A DNA stretch of 64,000 nt from Triglochin maritima (Eukaryota > Streptophyta > Magnoliopsida > Alismatales > Juncaginaceae), in assembly GCA_963682175.1 (NCBI GenBank), contig OY821771.1, positions 8,307,001 through 8,371,000 of the forward strand. Direction: 5' to 3'. This document shows, piece after piece, positions 42,598-53,629 of this stretch; positions within the stretch are counted from its first letter, which is position 1; each line of letters starts with the position of its first letter. The notes beneath the pieces were generated by a model. It did no database searches. It was given only the letters and a program-made list of their open reading frames with translations, and was not told where the DNA came from. The position numbers were made by a program, and so were the translations under genes.

Positions 42598-44703
42598 ATG
42601 TGGCCTGTTCGTGGAGGCGGAACGGAATGGCCTCATGGTCGTGGAGGCGGAGCGGAATGGCCTCATGGTCGTGGGCGTGGGTGTGGACGTGGATCTGAAA
42701 TTCCAGGAGACATGACCCTTGGTTGTTCCTTTTTTCCTGGTGAAATGATGGATTTTTGTAGCTTCCGTTCCGTTTTACGCATTTGCTGCTTTTTTTGTTC
42801 GATTTTTATGGTCTTCTTCGGTTATCTATTTCTATATTCCTGTGGGAGTTTTAGCTCTAGGGATGTAAAGATCACCCTTTTTGTTCTTTTCGTTACGATA
42901 TTTGTTTTGTCGAGTTTTGGTGTTCAGAATGTGGGATTATGATCCGTCTTTCTTGCATTTTCAGTTAGTATTGACAACATGTTTAACGCATATGCGGAAC
43001 TGGACGTGCATGACGCGATGGGGTATGCAGCCGACTTTATATTCATTAGTTCTACATTTGTTCTGTGCTTTGTTAGCGAATCATAATATGAATCGTGTTA
43101 ATTTAAACGTTTATCAGTACTAAAACTTCACTTCTTGTAAAAAATGACAGCATTTTGATAATTTCTGTTTTGTTTTTCCCTAAGAATGAATATCGAACCA
43201 CAAATTTGCATTCATAAGCAAGACGACGAAGGGTAAAATGGGTTAAACAAACGGTAGCATATTGTTCCATAGCCAAATGACTAACGTAAACTACATAAAC
43301 AATTAGTATCAACTCGGTACCTTGACCATAAAATATCATAACTCAAGCTGAATGATAAACGGTTAGAATCTTTTTCTAGCATCAAGTCTTTGCGATCTGA
43401 TTTAATTGACGTTAAGATGCATGTAGATATATAATATACCTGGAGTTGCTGAACTTTGATTTCAGTATGTTGTCTTAAGCAAAATGATAATGTAATTATG
43501 GTCACTGTGGGTTGCTCCTTTTTTGGGGGTCAGAACACAGTTAATGGTGTCATTTTTAGAGAGAAAGATATGTTACGTTCTTCTTTGGATACATCTGAAT
43601 GAGTCTACGAAAGCTTCTGTCATTTGCAGTCCTCGAGGAATCACATCGCTGTTCCGCGCCCTAAATATTGCTGAGGATGAAACCATATTACTTTCGCTTG
43701 CTTGGTCTGTTATTTGACTCATTTCACGTACTTCCAAGTTTTATAAAAAATTCAATCTGAAGTAAGAGAACTTTGTACCAGGAAAATGGAAGCAGCAAGG
43801 ATGGGTTATTTTACTCGGGTAACCTTTTGTAATTTTTACTATATATCTATATATCTTTTTTTCATTTTTTATTGTTCGTTCAAGCATCGAATAGGAAGAG
43901 TGGCGAAGAGGTTTATGCGCAATGCGTACTGACACATTGTTGAGCCTCAGTATGGCAGTCAAAAAACTGTTTTGGGAGGTCAGATTGCTGCTATCTCTAT
44001 CATTTTTTCTTTCACTTTTCTTCAACTTTATTTACATTTACCCTGTGTTTGTTCATATATTCAAAAGGCGACCGATCCAAATAATATAGAGAGATTCCAC
44101 CGGTATGCCTTCCGGTATTACCTATCAGGTGCATCTGTATTTCAGGAACTAGATTTTCACTTGGTGTTGCCTTCTTTTCATGTGGTTTAATGACAGATTT
44201 ATGTTTTGTTCTTCAGTGAATATGGAGAACCAACTAAGTAATCGGGCTGCCTGTGGACTTCTGAAAATCATTTTACGCGACATGTATCCTGGTCGTGTCC
44301 AAGAGTTTACTGAGTATCTAATCGTACGTTTTTGAAACAAACATGGTTTGACAAAACACTTCCCAAACTTCTGAACTAACTGATTTGTTATTGGTAACTT
44401 TCAGCACCACCATATTCAGTATGATTTTCTTACGTCCCATCAGTGGGTGGAATTCTTACGTTTTTGCAGAGAGGTGAGTCCAACTGACTTGGGAAGTACA
44501 TCAGCATTACCAGGATGATTTTTAGTGTAACATTTTTTCTTCCATGTAACTGACATAGAATTGCCACTTTGTAGGTAGAATTTCCTAGTCTGCATAATTA
44601 CGCACGTAACGGTCCTTGGCCTCCGATTCTTAATGGTTTCACCACTTGGATTATCCACCGTCAGTTGCCGCGTGTACCTTCACATTTGAGTTGGAAAAAT
44701 TAA
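42598..44703 (+). CDS. DCN1-like protein 2 with Arg/Gly-rich N-terminus (nine exons)
   Basis: Exons: 42598-42721, 42965-43022, 43630-43704, 43782-43818, 43895-43978, 44068-44128, 44217-44323, 44405-44473, 44575-44703. All GT-AG, same phases as gene 1, 247 residues without a stop. The N-terminus holds a 12-residue tandem repeat (around GRGGGAEWPH) and GRGRGCGRG. PONY-domain blocks: IDNMFNAYAELD, LLSLAWKMEAARMGYFTREE, WRRGLCAMRTDT, FHRYAFRYYLS, QWVEFLRFCRE, and an end reading WPPILNGFTTWI. DAD-patch positions read His (SHQW), Pro and Asn (PWPPILNGF) instead of Asp, Ala, Asp. The last exon runs about 13 residues past gene 1. Conserved intron positions with divergent introns and exons indicate an old tandem duplication in which the frame has been kept. 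Confidence 0.87.
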
Positions 44704-45187
44704 CAAGCTCGGTAGAACCCTCTGACTTGCCTACCTTTTTTCCACACAACTGTTCTTGGAATCCTAATCATGAGTACCTCTTTTCACTTGAGACTTTTTT
44801 TTGCTTCCTGGAAGAGATCAGTTTATAAATGTATATGGATTCTGTCATTTGGTGCTGCAAAGAACTCATGTTAGTTTAACTAAGAATTAGTACTCATTTC
44901 TTGGTTTGAACGTCACTACTTCAGTATTGGATACATACATATTGCTCTTTTTGATCATTTTCTATGGTTTGGGCGGTACATATCTTGTGAAAATCTACAT
45001 AGTTTAGTTATTACTGGTATAATAGTTAAATATAATCTTCTGTTTTAGGTTGTTTTTACTTTCTGCATGACCGGAACGATCTTACAAACACCGAAAAGTC
45101 AGATACTCGTGACAGAATTTTCACATTCTCAATCGTCTTGTGTTTAATCCTACACTATTTCATGTTATGGTCTATAATGCTGTAAAG
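44704..45187. other. 3' flank of DCN1-like 2
   Basis: Aligns with 40558-41010. No separate gene seen. Confidence 0.55.
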
Positions 45188-45461
45188 TAGGTTGACAACT
45201 TTGACTCGGCTCGATAGTTCGACTCGAAAAACGTTTGACTCTAATTTAACTTGAAAATGAAAGATCTTGATAAAAAAAACAAAAAAATCTTCAAACTAGG
45301 TTCGGTAAACGAGCCGCTCGGACTCAAAAAAATTTGATGCTTGGCTCGATAGTTCGCTCAAATTTTTTATTGCTCCATTTATATAAAAAATTATATTTAG
45401 AAATAACATAATATAATATTTATGGTTCGAAATTTCACTTACCTCGCCTCGTTTGCACCTA
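45188..45461. mobile_element. hAT-type MITE D
   Basis: Flanks CTGTAAAG (45180-45187) and CCGTAAAG (45462-45469), an 8-bp duplication with one change. Ends TAGGTTGACAACTTTGACTC and the complement of CTCGTTTGCACCTA; interior GGCTCGATAGTTCG repeats. Same family as MITE E (inverted). Confidence 0.87.
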
Positions 45462-46804
45462 CCGTAAAGTGGCCACAATTCATTTTAAAAACTAACTAAT
45501 CATTAACGCCTATTTTGGGCCTGTAACAGTGACAGTGTCATAGAATTACAATTATATCACTATGTTCAAACCCAAAACTACTAGCTGTTGACATACTTAC
45601 ATTTCGTAGCATGAAAACTTTATTCACCAAAAATCTTCACAAGAACAAGATCCATTCTTAAAATGGTGGAAACGATTCCTATCCCTTACAATGATTTTGC
45701 GTTCATAAATCAACGATACATATTTACTTACCTCATGACAATCCTCACAAACCCGTAAGTTCTTCGCAATCCGTATCGTCTGGCCAATTGTCGTATTCAA
45801 CAATCCATATGCAATCGCTAGCTTCTCACTGTGGTAGAACAATGGGGTCTCCTTCTCCTCCTCAACAATGTCATGGAAAACTTGCTCAATTTGAGGAATA
45901 TAACCCTCCCTTCTTATCCTTTCTAAAACCTCATGCATTTTAGCATAGATATCTGCGCTTCGAGGATGTGATATCCCACCTGCTATGAACTCATTAACTG
46001 TACCTCGCATTTCGATTGCTGAACAACCAGGCTCTTTCTTCACCCCTTCGTCGTCCATCAACTTCCTCACTTTTTGCTACGTCCTCCCACCTCCCAACGC
46101 TCGTATAAAGGTTTGCCAACAGAACATATCTGCCACTATTAAATGGTTCTAGTTTGATAACTAGCTTGGCTATTTGTTCCCCAAGCTCAATTTCCTTGTG
46201 GATCTTGCATGCTCCAAGAAGAGCCCCTAAAACACTCGAATCAGGCTCCATTGGCATCTCATCTATTACTTTTTTCGCCTCCCATACCATCCCTACTCTA
46301 CCAAGCAAGTCAACGAGGCATCCATAGTGCTCTACCTTCGGCTCAATTCCAAAATTACGGACGATGTATTCGAAGTAGTACTTTCCCTCTTTAACCAACC
46401 CTCCATGTGCACATGCAGTCAAGAGATTTAACAGAGTTATCCCATCTGGCCTCACCTTTATCCTCAACATTTCCTCAAACAACCAAATCGCTTCTTTTGC
46501 CATCCCGTGCACAGCAAAACCACCAATCATACAATTCCAAGATGACAACCCTTCTACTTTCAATCCGTCAAATATCTCATATGCTATCTCCATGCACCCA
46601 CACTTACAATACATATCAATAAGTGCACACCCAAGCTTCACATCTAACTCAATACCCCTTTCAATAATGTGCCTATGAATTCTTTGACCCCTTTCAAGTG
46701 CGCCAATTCCAGTACAAGCCGCAAGCACACTCGTAGCCACAAACTTCCCGATTTCCATTCCTTCCTTTCTCAAATCCTCGTAAACTTTCAAAGCATCTTT
46801 ATAC

Positions 46805-47387
46805 CTATGGAAAAAAACATGTCTATGTTAATTCACAAAAGAACAATTGACGACACTAGTGAGGGAGTTGAGTTCAGTGACACTCATGAAAGTAATACAG
46901 TTTGAAGGAAATGGAAGATTAACCAATTCTATCTTGTTATCAGGTTGATCAACTCTTGAGGTGTACTTCAATCATTATCCGTACATAAATTGAAACTATT
47001 CTCACTAAATAATACAAAGAAGCATATGAAAAATAGTCACAATTTCTCATATCTGCTGCAGAAAAGAGAAGACAAGTTCAAAGTGCACCGAGTCTAGTAT
47101 ACTTTTGGGTTTAGCAATGTTGGATGCAGGACTTGAAATTCAGGATGAAATAAAAAAACGATAATCTTACAAACTTAAAAAAGGAAAAAAATAGATATCT
47201 TCGTTGGCTTCCAACTTCAAATAATCTTTAAAATGAATAACCAAAACATCAATTTAATTATAATTAAGTTTTTTAACTATATTTTTCGAAGTAGAGTTCC
47301 TTGGGGTGTCATTTGGTAACAGCCTACAGGAAATGGTGTTTAAGTGAGAAGTTAATTCTAGAAACTGCAAAACACTTTTAGCAGTCA

Positions 47388-47424
<37 letters not shown>

Positions 47425-47875
47425 CAGTAATTCTCCAGTGATAATACACACACACACTAAATGGAGGAAAGCCATCTTTTGCATATTATAATGACACGAG
47501 AACTTGACTTCCCAAGGCGTCGAAGTGGAAGAATGAGAAATATTAGTGGTGTTTAAGAAAGAAGTTAGTACTCAAAACTTGAGAAGACTTCCTAGTGATC
47601 CTTATCGAACTTCAATAATAGGGTTGTTTTACATTTTTAGCGAATTAGTCATGTAGAAAGTCTTCTTTATGTTAAGTTACCCAAACCCTTATTCCTACTT
47701 TTACTTTAATGTACTACAGATGACGTCAAGTGATGAACCCAGAACTCGAACTTATGACCTGACTTGTCTAGATCACAGAAAGTACCAACCAGACTATCCC
47801 AGGTCTTTACATAGAAGCAAGGGCAATGTCAGGTAGGGTCGAAGTAGCCAGGCAACCTCTTTGAAATTTGAAAAA
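46805..47875 (-). other. PPR intron, right part
   Basis: Non-coding. Contains a (TA)n run at 47392-47420 and, on the minus strand near 47745-47812, a tRNA-like stretch (GTCTGGTTGGTAC and AAGTTCGAGTTCTGGG) that may be a SINE head (low confidence). Confidence 0.6.
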
Positions 47876-47960
47876 GGAAAAAATTTCAAAATAATCAAAA
47901 TAAATAAAGAAATTGTAAAAATATGCACTTCAGAAACTTATTTGGCAAAATATGCACATT

Positions 47961-48232
47961 AAAAACGGCACCTGAGATGCCGTTTTTTGTAACTAAAAAC
48001 GGCATCTCCAATGCCATTTTTTGTAACTAAAAACGGCATCGCCAATGCCGTTTTTTGTAACTAAAAACGGTATCTCCAATGCGGTTTTTTAGCCAAGTAA
48101 AAAACGGCACTACAGATGCCGTTTTTTACTTGGTTAAAAACGACACCAGTAATTTGTTTAAAAACGGCATCACTAGTGCCGTTTTTATCCTATAAAAAAC
48201 GGCATCCGAGATGCCGTTTTTAAGCTAGGGTT
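47961..48232. repeat. Left hairpin array of MULE1 TIR
   Basis: About eight units of the form AAAACGGCAYC-(4-6 nt)-RTGCCGTTTT, each a small inverted repeat, separated by short linkers such as GTAACT or ACTTGGTT. Confidence 0.93.
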
Positions 48233-48420
48233 TAAGTCCTGGCCATGCACTTAAACTTCATTTTTTCACTTCCAAAAATCCCCCACTCCCCATTAGTCTC
48301 TCTCTCCGACGACCAACAGTGTTGAGGTTAGGTTTTTATTTTGGTTTTGGTTTTTTTTGATTTTGACATGAAATACAATGCATGTATAGTTAATGTATTT
48401 GTTTTTATGTTCATGTATGT

Positions 48421-49540
48421 GTGAAATGTAGATTTTCTACACTCGAATTAATGAGCTCCGGTACCGGATTGGTTATGGGTTTTTTCGATGGAATTCTTAC
48501 ATTCGTAGATGAGGTGCCAGAATATGAAGGTGGTAACAGACGAATGCTTAATGTTAACACACATATGCGATATGATGATCTGTGTGAATCAGTTTGTCAA
48601 GTTTGTGGTTTCCAAGAAGGAGAGTTTGATCTAAAGTTAACATGCAAATGGCCACCGTATGAAAAATATACATATGCTCAAGTTTTTGATGATCAGAGCA
48701 CGGCTACAATGCTATCTCTATTTAACTACATGAATACAGTTGTATTGTTTGTTGAGAAACAACCCAAGCCCTATACTACTGTCCACCACAGTCAGTTGAA
48801 TGAGGATTATCAACAAATGACACAAACATATAGCCAATATGAAGCAGGTCCTTCTTCGGCAGTTCCTCAGTCCTATTTTGGATCGTATGAGCACACACCA
48901 ATGAATATTGGTAATTATGAAGCAGACGTAGTTCAATCACATTCTCAAGGAAGACAGGTTGAAGATGCAGATAGTGATGAGACAGATGATGATGAGGCAG
49001 ATGGTCAGATGGATGGTGATGAGATAGACATTGTTGATGTAGATTCAACCCCACTTCCGGAGCTGCAAAACATGTTTCATCATATGGCAGACGCTGTGAA
49101 TCGAGAGCCTGATAGCTACGTACATGAAGCCATCGTTAGTAATGAATTGCCACCATTACCAGTACTACCAGATTTGAGGCATTTGCCAGACATAGAGCCT
49201 GACGAGAACTGGATTGAAAATTCAGTGATTGGAAATGTCAATGAGTGTATTGCTGCGTACACTGAATACGATAACTTAGAAGATGGACGGAGTTATTGGT
49301 TGCATAGGATTTTCTCAACAAAAAAAGATTTGCTGCATCAGTTGAAGGAATGACATTTGCGAAAAAGTGTTCAATTCAAAGTGTTAACGTCTGGGCCAAA
49401 AAGATTTTCAGCTGCTTGTTTGAAAAAAGAGTGTGAATGGAAGATACATGCCTCTTACAGTCAGAGCAAAGAATGTTTCCAAGTTAAGAAGTACAAGTCT
49501 GAACACACCTGTAGTAACGAGGGACTTTTGCATGACCACG
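48421..49540 (+). pseudogene. MULE1 transposase N-terminal part (MURA-like)
   Basis: Open from 48421 to a TGA at 49351-49353; the likely start is the ATG at 48451 (MSSGTGLVMGFFDGILTFVD). An N-terminal PB1-like region is followed by an acidic stretch (DADSDETDDDEADGQMDGDE, about residues 180-200), then the MuDR transposase DNA-binding region, which runs on past the TGA: KSVQFKVLTSGPKRFSAACL and YKSEHTCSNEG. The TGA probably replaces a Trp codon. The DDE nuclease and SWIM domains are missing, cut at about 49540. The intact protein would bind the TIRs and move the element. Confidence 0.85.
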
Positions 49541-50236
49541 TGCAATGGAAGATACATGCCTCTTACACTCTTATCGCCCACTATCCCGGATCCTAACTGA
49601 AACAAAATGTACGCTCTCGTGTGCTGCATAACCTGCTCATCTGTTGCATCTTGCTCAACAACCTGAAAATTTTGCTGCAACCACTGCAATGACACGTATC
49701 CACCTTTCACTGCAGTTCTCGCTTCTTCTTCTTCAACACCCAACAGATTCATGCAAACCTGAGTCCAATCGTGATCTAATGTTGCACACACTACCAAACC
49801 GTCAACACGAAGACCACTAAGCATAGCTACGTCTTGTAGCGTGATGGTCATCTCCCCGTGTCTAAAATGGAAGGTGTGTGTCTCAGGCCTCCACCTCTCC
49901 ACAACAGCACGAATCAGATTCCAATCCAGTTGCAGTCGTTGCAATCGAGACACAGTACCAAATCCCGCAATCTCTAACAAATCCCACATCCTTTCATCTA
50001 GCACATTCCACGTGTTGAACTGAGTGGCGTGTTCGACGCATTTAATATCCGTCAAAGGCTCCTGGAAATTAAATTTAATTATTTTACGTCAAATAAAAAC
50101 CAATACCGATACACAAAAATTTAAATTTAAATTTCATAACACTTACATTTTCCAGAATCGAAGATGATCTATGATCTTTCTGTAGTACTAACACTGAAGG
50201 GTCAACAGGACCGTGACAATCATGTGAAGTCGACAT
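49541..50236 (-). pseudogene. MULE1 plant mobile domain (PMD) gene, C-terminally truncated
   Basis: Exon 1 50147-50236 (30 codons, MSTSHDCHGPVDPSVLVLQK) and exon 2 from 50061 down, joined by a short intron with GT-AG ends. Exon 2 shows plant mobile domain blocks: DERMWDLLEIAGFGTVSRLQ, VVERWRPETHTFHFRHGEMT and TLQDVAMLSGLRVDG. The domain is known from Mutator-like and gypsy elements and from host MAIN/MAIL proteins. The frame runs about 190 residues before the deletion junction with the transposase gene. The decayed relative at 61655-63180 keeps the missing C-terminal part. Confidence 0.85.
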
Positions 50237-50732
50237 TTGGGAAACTGTAAAACATAATTAACAAAAAATAATATTACATACTATTCAGTTCAAATAATAC
50301 AATCTAAACAGATTCAATACATTATCCACAATAAATCTAATTTCAACAACTACAACATTGATTATTCAATTTAATTGGTTTAACACAAATCCAAACAATG
50401 TAAATTTATTATATTTGGACTTTTGAGATTAATTGATCTATTAATCAAATCATCAAATCCGCACAAGATTATTAATCATAACAATATAACATCATCCACA
50501 CAAGATTAATTAAACAAAGTATGGTAAACTCATCAATCAAATATCAATCAATCGAATCCATTTTAAATCAAACAATCCACACACATCCTAACCAAACCAA
50601 TCAAATGTACATAAATACAAACTAATAAGGCAAAATCTTAACAAAAAATGATGTAAAAATACCTGAAATCGCAGGAGAGATGGAGAGGAAGAAACACCAA
50701 AAATTTTGGGAAGATTGGAGAAAAGGGGGCCT

Positions 50733-50965
50733 TGGTGCCGTTTTTAACCCTAGGCTAAAAACGGCATCTCGGATGCCGTTTTTATATAGGGTAAAAACGG
50801 CACCCGTAGTGCCGTTTTCTAAGAAAGTAAAAAACGGCACTACTGGTACCGTTTTTCACCTCGGGTAAAAAACGGCACTAGTAGTGCCGTTTTTTACTTG
50901 GTTAAAAATCGACATTCGAGATACCGTTTTTACTTAATGAAAACGGTATCTCAGGTGCCGTTTTT
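50733..50965. repeat. Right hairpin array of MULE1 TIR
   Basis: About seven units of the same AAAACGGCAYC...RTGCCGTTTT design, in the 5' region of the PMD gene. Confidence 0.93.
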
Positions 50966-51060
50966 CAATGTGCATATTTTGCCAAATAAGTTTCTGAAGT
51001 ACATATTTTTACAATTTTTTTATTTATTTTGATTATTTTGAAAAAATTTCCTTTGAAAAA

Positions 51061-51547
51061 TTATCTAGTTATTTGGAAAAAGAATATAGGTAGTTTGCAT
51101 ATTTAATTATTTAAATAAATGGATTTTGAGTTTTTGACTCTCTTCAATTCAAACCTATGACATGACTAGTATAGATCGAAAAAACTATCACTTAGAAGGA
51201 GAGGTGGTGCCAAATAAGTCTAGATTTCGTTATGTCGCCTAATTAATTTGCCAAAATAAACAATAATAAGTAGTTTACATATTTAAATTAGTAGAATTGG
51301 ACCCTTCGAATTTTAATCTTACAAACTCTGACCCTTGATCATAATTCATGGCACTGTCCGGCTAAGAGGTCATGTCAGAAGTACCATTCTCATAAAACAC
51401 AACCGCAAATTACCTCCTCTTCCTAACGCAAGAGGCAATCATGACATCCACGACACCACAATCCCCCTGAACCAGAATTCCCAACACCTCCCTATTTAGA
51501 ATTCGTTTCAAAAGTATGATTGCTCCAAAACCCCAGCAAACCCTCAC
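51061..51547 (-). other. PPR intron, left part beyond MULE1
   Basis: Non-coding, AT-rich, ending in the donor GTGAGGG (minus) at 51547-51541. Confidence 0.6.
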
Positions 51548-51997
51548 CTCCCCATCCTAACATAAGCCGCGATCATGACATTCCACGACACCTCATCTCT
51601 CTCAGGCATTCCATCGAACATCTCGCGGGCCTCATCGACCATCCCGACTCTCACCAGTCCAGTGAGAACCGTCCTCCAGGAGACCTCGTCCCTCCGGGCC
51701 ATGCCTTCGAAGGCCCGCCTGGCGGCGCCCGGCATGGCGCGGCGGAAGTAGGAGTAGAGGAGGTTGTTGGCGAGGTAGAGGTCGCGGTGGAGGCCGAGCT
51801 TGAGGGCGCGGGCGTGGAGGGGGAGGGTCTGGTCCGGGTGGGCCCGGAGGAGGGCGGCGAGGTGGGACGGGTTCGGGGGTCGAAGCGGGGAGACTAGGGG
51901 AGGAGGAGAGGGTATGGCTTCCATAGATGAGAGGTGGGTTATCAGTAACGGTTTTCAACGGCAGCCATTGGAAATAAATAAAAAATAGGGAAAAATG

Positions 51998-53334
51998 ACA
52001 CCAAGATCTCATTTTCTCCAATCTTCACTGTCTGTTTTTTTATTTTTCCTCTCCCTCTCTTATGCAATTTCATGTATTTTTAGATATTTTTTGTTAAGGT
52101 TTTGTTTTATTAGTTTGTATTTATGTGCATTTGATTGGGTTTTATTTGGTTAGGATTTGTGTGGATTTGATTCAATTGATTGATATTTGGTTGATGAGTT
52201 TACGTTACTTTGTTTAATTAATCTTGTGTGGATGATGTTATATTGTTATGATTATTAATCTTGTGCGGATTTGATGATTTGATTAATGGATCAATTAATC
52301 TCCGAAGTCTCAATTTAATGAGTTTACATTGTCTGGATGAGTTTCGTATTGTGTGGATTTGTGTTAAACCAATTAAAGTTAATGATCAATGTTGTAGTTG
52401 TTGAAATTAGGTTGATTGCGAATAATGTATGAAATTTGTTAGGATTGTATCATTTAAACCGAAGATTAAGTAATTCTTTTTTTTTTTTGTTAATTATGTT
52501 TCACAATTTCCAAAATGTCGACTTCACACGATTGTCATACTTCAGTAATGAGTCATACTTTAGTGAAGACTCATTACTTCATAGATATCAAGTATGACAA
52601 AGTTTGACACTTTTTCTCAAATGTCATTCCTTTAATCGTGGCAATCGTGTGAAGTCGACATTTTGGAAACTGTGAAACATAATTAACAAAAAAGAATTAC
52701 TTAATCTTCGGTTTAAAGATACAATCCTAACAAATTTCATACATTATTCGCAATCAACCTAATTTCAACAACTACAACATTGATCATTAACTTTAATTGG
52801 TTTAACACAAATTCACACAATGTGAAACTCATCCAGACAATGTAAACTCATTAAATTGGGACTTCGGAGATTAATTGATCCATTAATCAACCCATCAAAT
52901 CCGCACAAGATTAATTAATCATAACAATATAACATCATCCACACAAGGTTAATTAAACAAAATAAGGTAAACTCATCAACCAAATATCAATCAATCCAAT
53001 CCAATCCAAATCAAACAAATTCAAACCACACAAATCCTAACCAAACAAAACACAATCAAATGCACATAAATACAAACTAATAAAGTAAAACCTTAACAAA
53101 AAATGGTCTAAAAATACCTGAAATCACCAGAGAGAGGGAGAGGAAAAATGAAAAACAGAATTGGGAAGAATAGGAGAAAAAGGAACTTTGGTGCCGTTTT
53201 CACTTGAGGTAAAAACGACACCTGAGGCCGTTTTCACTTAATGAAAATGGTACTGGAGGTGTCGTTTTCAATGTGCATATTTTACCAAATAAGTTTATGG
53301 GTTGCATTTTTATTATTATTTTGAATTTTCCCCC
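51998..53334. mobile_element. Fold-back Mutator derivative MULE3
   Basis: Two arms of about 490-500 bp (52060-52545 and 52640-53130) are inverted repeats around a 95-bp centre with a small inner hairpin (AGTAATGAGTC...GACTCATTACT). Each arm is the 5' region of a MULE PMD gene, including the MSTSHDCH start codon region (52515 on plus, 52660 on minus). The right end keeps the hairpin-array TIR (53180-53265); the left TIR is lost. Lies just upstream of PPR exon 1. Confidence 0.85.
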
Positions 53335-53629
53335 TCTATATATATATATATATATATATATATGGCTAAAATCTAGTGAGCATTTTGCTCATCTTATTTG
53401 TTTAATCTCTCTACAATCTCACCATTAGATTTTATTACGGTTAATCTATAGTTAATATTCACCGTTACATCATTTTATTAGCATAACCGCCTTATCCTTA
53501 ATCTACCTTACAATTTTAGATGAATGATGGATATGGTGGAGGATTAAAATAGTTAGATTAAACCCCGAACTTATTGGAGAATTACTGTGTATATTTTGGG
53601 GTAAAATAAAGAATATATAGCATTAATAT
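53335..53629. other. (TA)n run and spacer
   Basis: (TA)n at 53337-53362, then AT-rich sequence; no gene seen. Confidence 0.6.

Larger units (their letters stand above)
47876..51051 (+). mobile_element. Mutator-like element MULE1 in the PPR intron
   Basis: Perfect 9-bp target duplication TTTGAAAAA (47867-47875, 51052-51060). Long terminal inverted repeats begin GGAAAAAATTTCAAAATAATC and include hairpin arrays (47961-48232, 50733-50965). Inside are two convergent truncated genes: a transposase N-terminal gene (plus) and a plant mobile domain gene (minus), joined at about 49540 by an internal deletion. 3176 bp. Non-autonomous because the DDE catalytic domain is missing. Confidence 0.95.
45624..51924 (-). 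pseudogene. PPR-DYW RNA-editing factor, right copy (two exons, one frameshift)
   Basis: Exon 1 51548-51924 (125 codons, GC-rich), exon 2 45624-46804, intron 4743 bp with GT donor and AG acceptor in matching phase (MG-R-YKDALKVYEDL across the junction). About 518 residues once the frameshift is discounted. Exon 1 has PLS-type repeats (DEVSWRTVLTGLVRVGMVDE, DEVSWNVMIAAYVRMG). Exon 2 continues with PPR repeats (SVLAACTGIGALERG, GCALIDMYCKCGCMEIA, SSWNCMIGGFAVHGMAKEA), E motifs and a DYW deaminase-like domain with HSEKLA and CEDCH zinc ligands, ending in EDFW rather than DYW. Such proteins edit cytidines in organelle RNA. The frameshift is one extra base in the A5/T5 run at 46071-46075; without it the frame is perfect, so it may be a sequencing error or a very recent loss. 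The intron hosts MULE1. Confidence 0.88.

Noticed and set aside
49357..49596. Separate 79-codon gene after the transposase ORF
   Set aside because: It is the continuation of the transposase DNA-binding region after a TGA that replaces a likely Trp codon, ending in the deletion junction.
51632..52021. Proline-rich 129-codon ORF
   Set aside because: An alternative frame on the same strand as GC-rich PPR exon 1.
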